From the NCBI GenBank assembly GCA_947474705.1, contig CANJJS010000044.1, forward strand, positions 1-40,938: 40,938 nucleotides of DNA. The letters are read 5' to 3'. Positions 40,907-40,938 of the stretch are shown here, in pieces. The stretch's first letter is position 1; every line of letters begins with the position of its first letter. The notes under the pieces were generated by a model. It made no database searches. It worked only from the letters and a program-made list of their open reading frames with translations, and was not told the DNA's origin. This stretch comes from Acetobacteraceae bacterium. GTDB taxonomy: Bacteria > Pseudomonadota > Alphaproteobacteria > Acetobacterales > Acetobacteraceae. Both the position numbers and the translations under genes were made by a program.

Positions 40907-40938
40907 ATGGATACGATTGCCGAAATCCGCCGCCGTCA
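40907..40938 (+). CDS. 5' end of a gene, possibly an IS21-type transposase (continues past window end)
   Basis: An ATG followed by ten codons (MDTIAEIRRR) reaches the window edge. The start resembles, from memory, IstA transposases of the IS21 family, which often begin with a similar IAEIRR(R/L)H stretch. With so few codons the call is only a suggestion. The 60 bp upstream show no clear terminal inverted repeat. Confidence 0.3.
   Translation, partial: MDTIAEIRRR

Noticed and set aside
1-40938. tRNA or rRNA genes, including tRNA-Sec (selC)
   Set aside because: None recognised by eye on either strand; a covariance-model search would be needed to exclude a tRNA.

Overview
The window is GC-rich chromosomal DNA from an alphaproteobacterium, most likely a Rhodospirillales/Acetobacteraceae-type organism. 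The pointers are the nuoABCDEF order of complex I, an ATP12-type ATPase assembly chaperone, HemJ, an HpnL-like hopanoid-associated membrane protein, and GC-rich palindromic intergenic repeats. The genus cannot be named from the sequence alone. Codon use looks uniform except for the last ~1.3 kb, which is visibly more AT-rich.

Layout. 1-3956 (minus): the start of the complex I operon, nuoA-B-C-D-E and the N-terminal part of nuoF, translationally coupled. 4195-5505: a divergent class III aminotransferase resembling beta-phenylalanine aminotransferase. 5541-5798: the first of three copies of a ~240-260 bp composite palindromic repeat. 5932-10375: rluC, an AsmA-like protein and an ATP12 chaperone. 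10353-12865 (minus): a LivH-LivM fusion permease with one degenerate ATPase. 12993-17185 (minus): a Bax inhibitor-1 family protein and a LolD/YbbA-like ATPase with its FtsX-type permease. 17184-18412: a secreted GDSL esterase and the RNA 2',3'-cyclic phosphodiesterase ThpR. 18480-19787 (minus): an MFS anion symporter. 20052-24741: a complete branched-chain amino-acid-type ABC operon (LivH, fused LivM-LivG, LivF, binding protein). 24780-24942: three REP-like palindromes. 25019-26992: metallo-beta-lactamase hydrolase, HAD phosphatase and HemJ. 27047-29222: an SDR (minus), a carboxymuconolactone decarboxylase-like protein and a beta-hydroxyacid dehydrogenase. 29246-29487: repeat copy 2, inverted. 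29556-31706: HpnL-like protein and a glycine amidinotransferase-type enzyme. 31878-33644: a sulfotransferase-like protein (minus) and a PEP-CTERM surface protein. 33654-36991 (minus): a dipeptide-type ABC importer without its ATPases. 37144-37381: repeat copy 3. 37493-39105: a two-gene unit. 39106-40938: an AT-richer segment with an unknown membrane protein and the first codons of a possible IS21-type transposase.

The most interesting system is the two-gene unit at 37493-39105. The second gene has an in-frame TGA at codon 93, exactly where the UGSC selenoprotein family carries selenocysteine (U-G-S-C-S-T-C). A hairpin with a G-starting loop 19 nt downstream fits a bacterial SECIS element. Read normally, the gene would be called as two fragments. 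The gene before it encodes a 358-residue partner ending in a C-x-x-C motif; the two probably work together in an undescribed thiol/selenol redox reaction.

The second notable structure is the threefold composite palindrome. Its long arms differ in sequence between copies yet stay perfectly complementary within each copy, so base pairing appears to be conserved.
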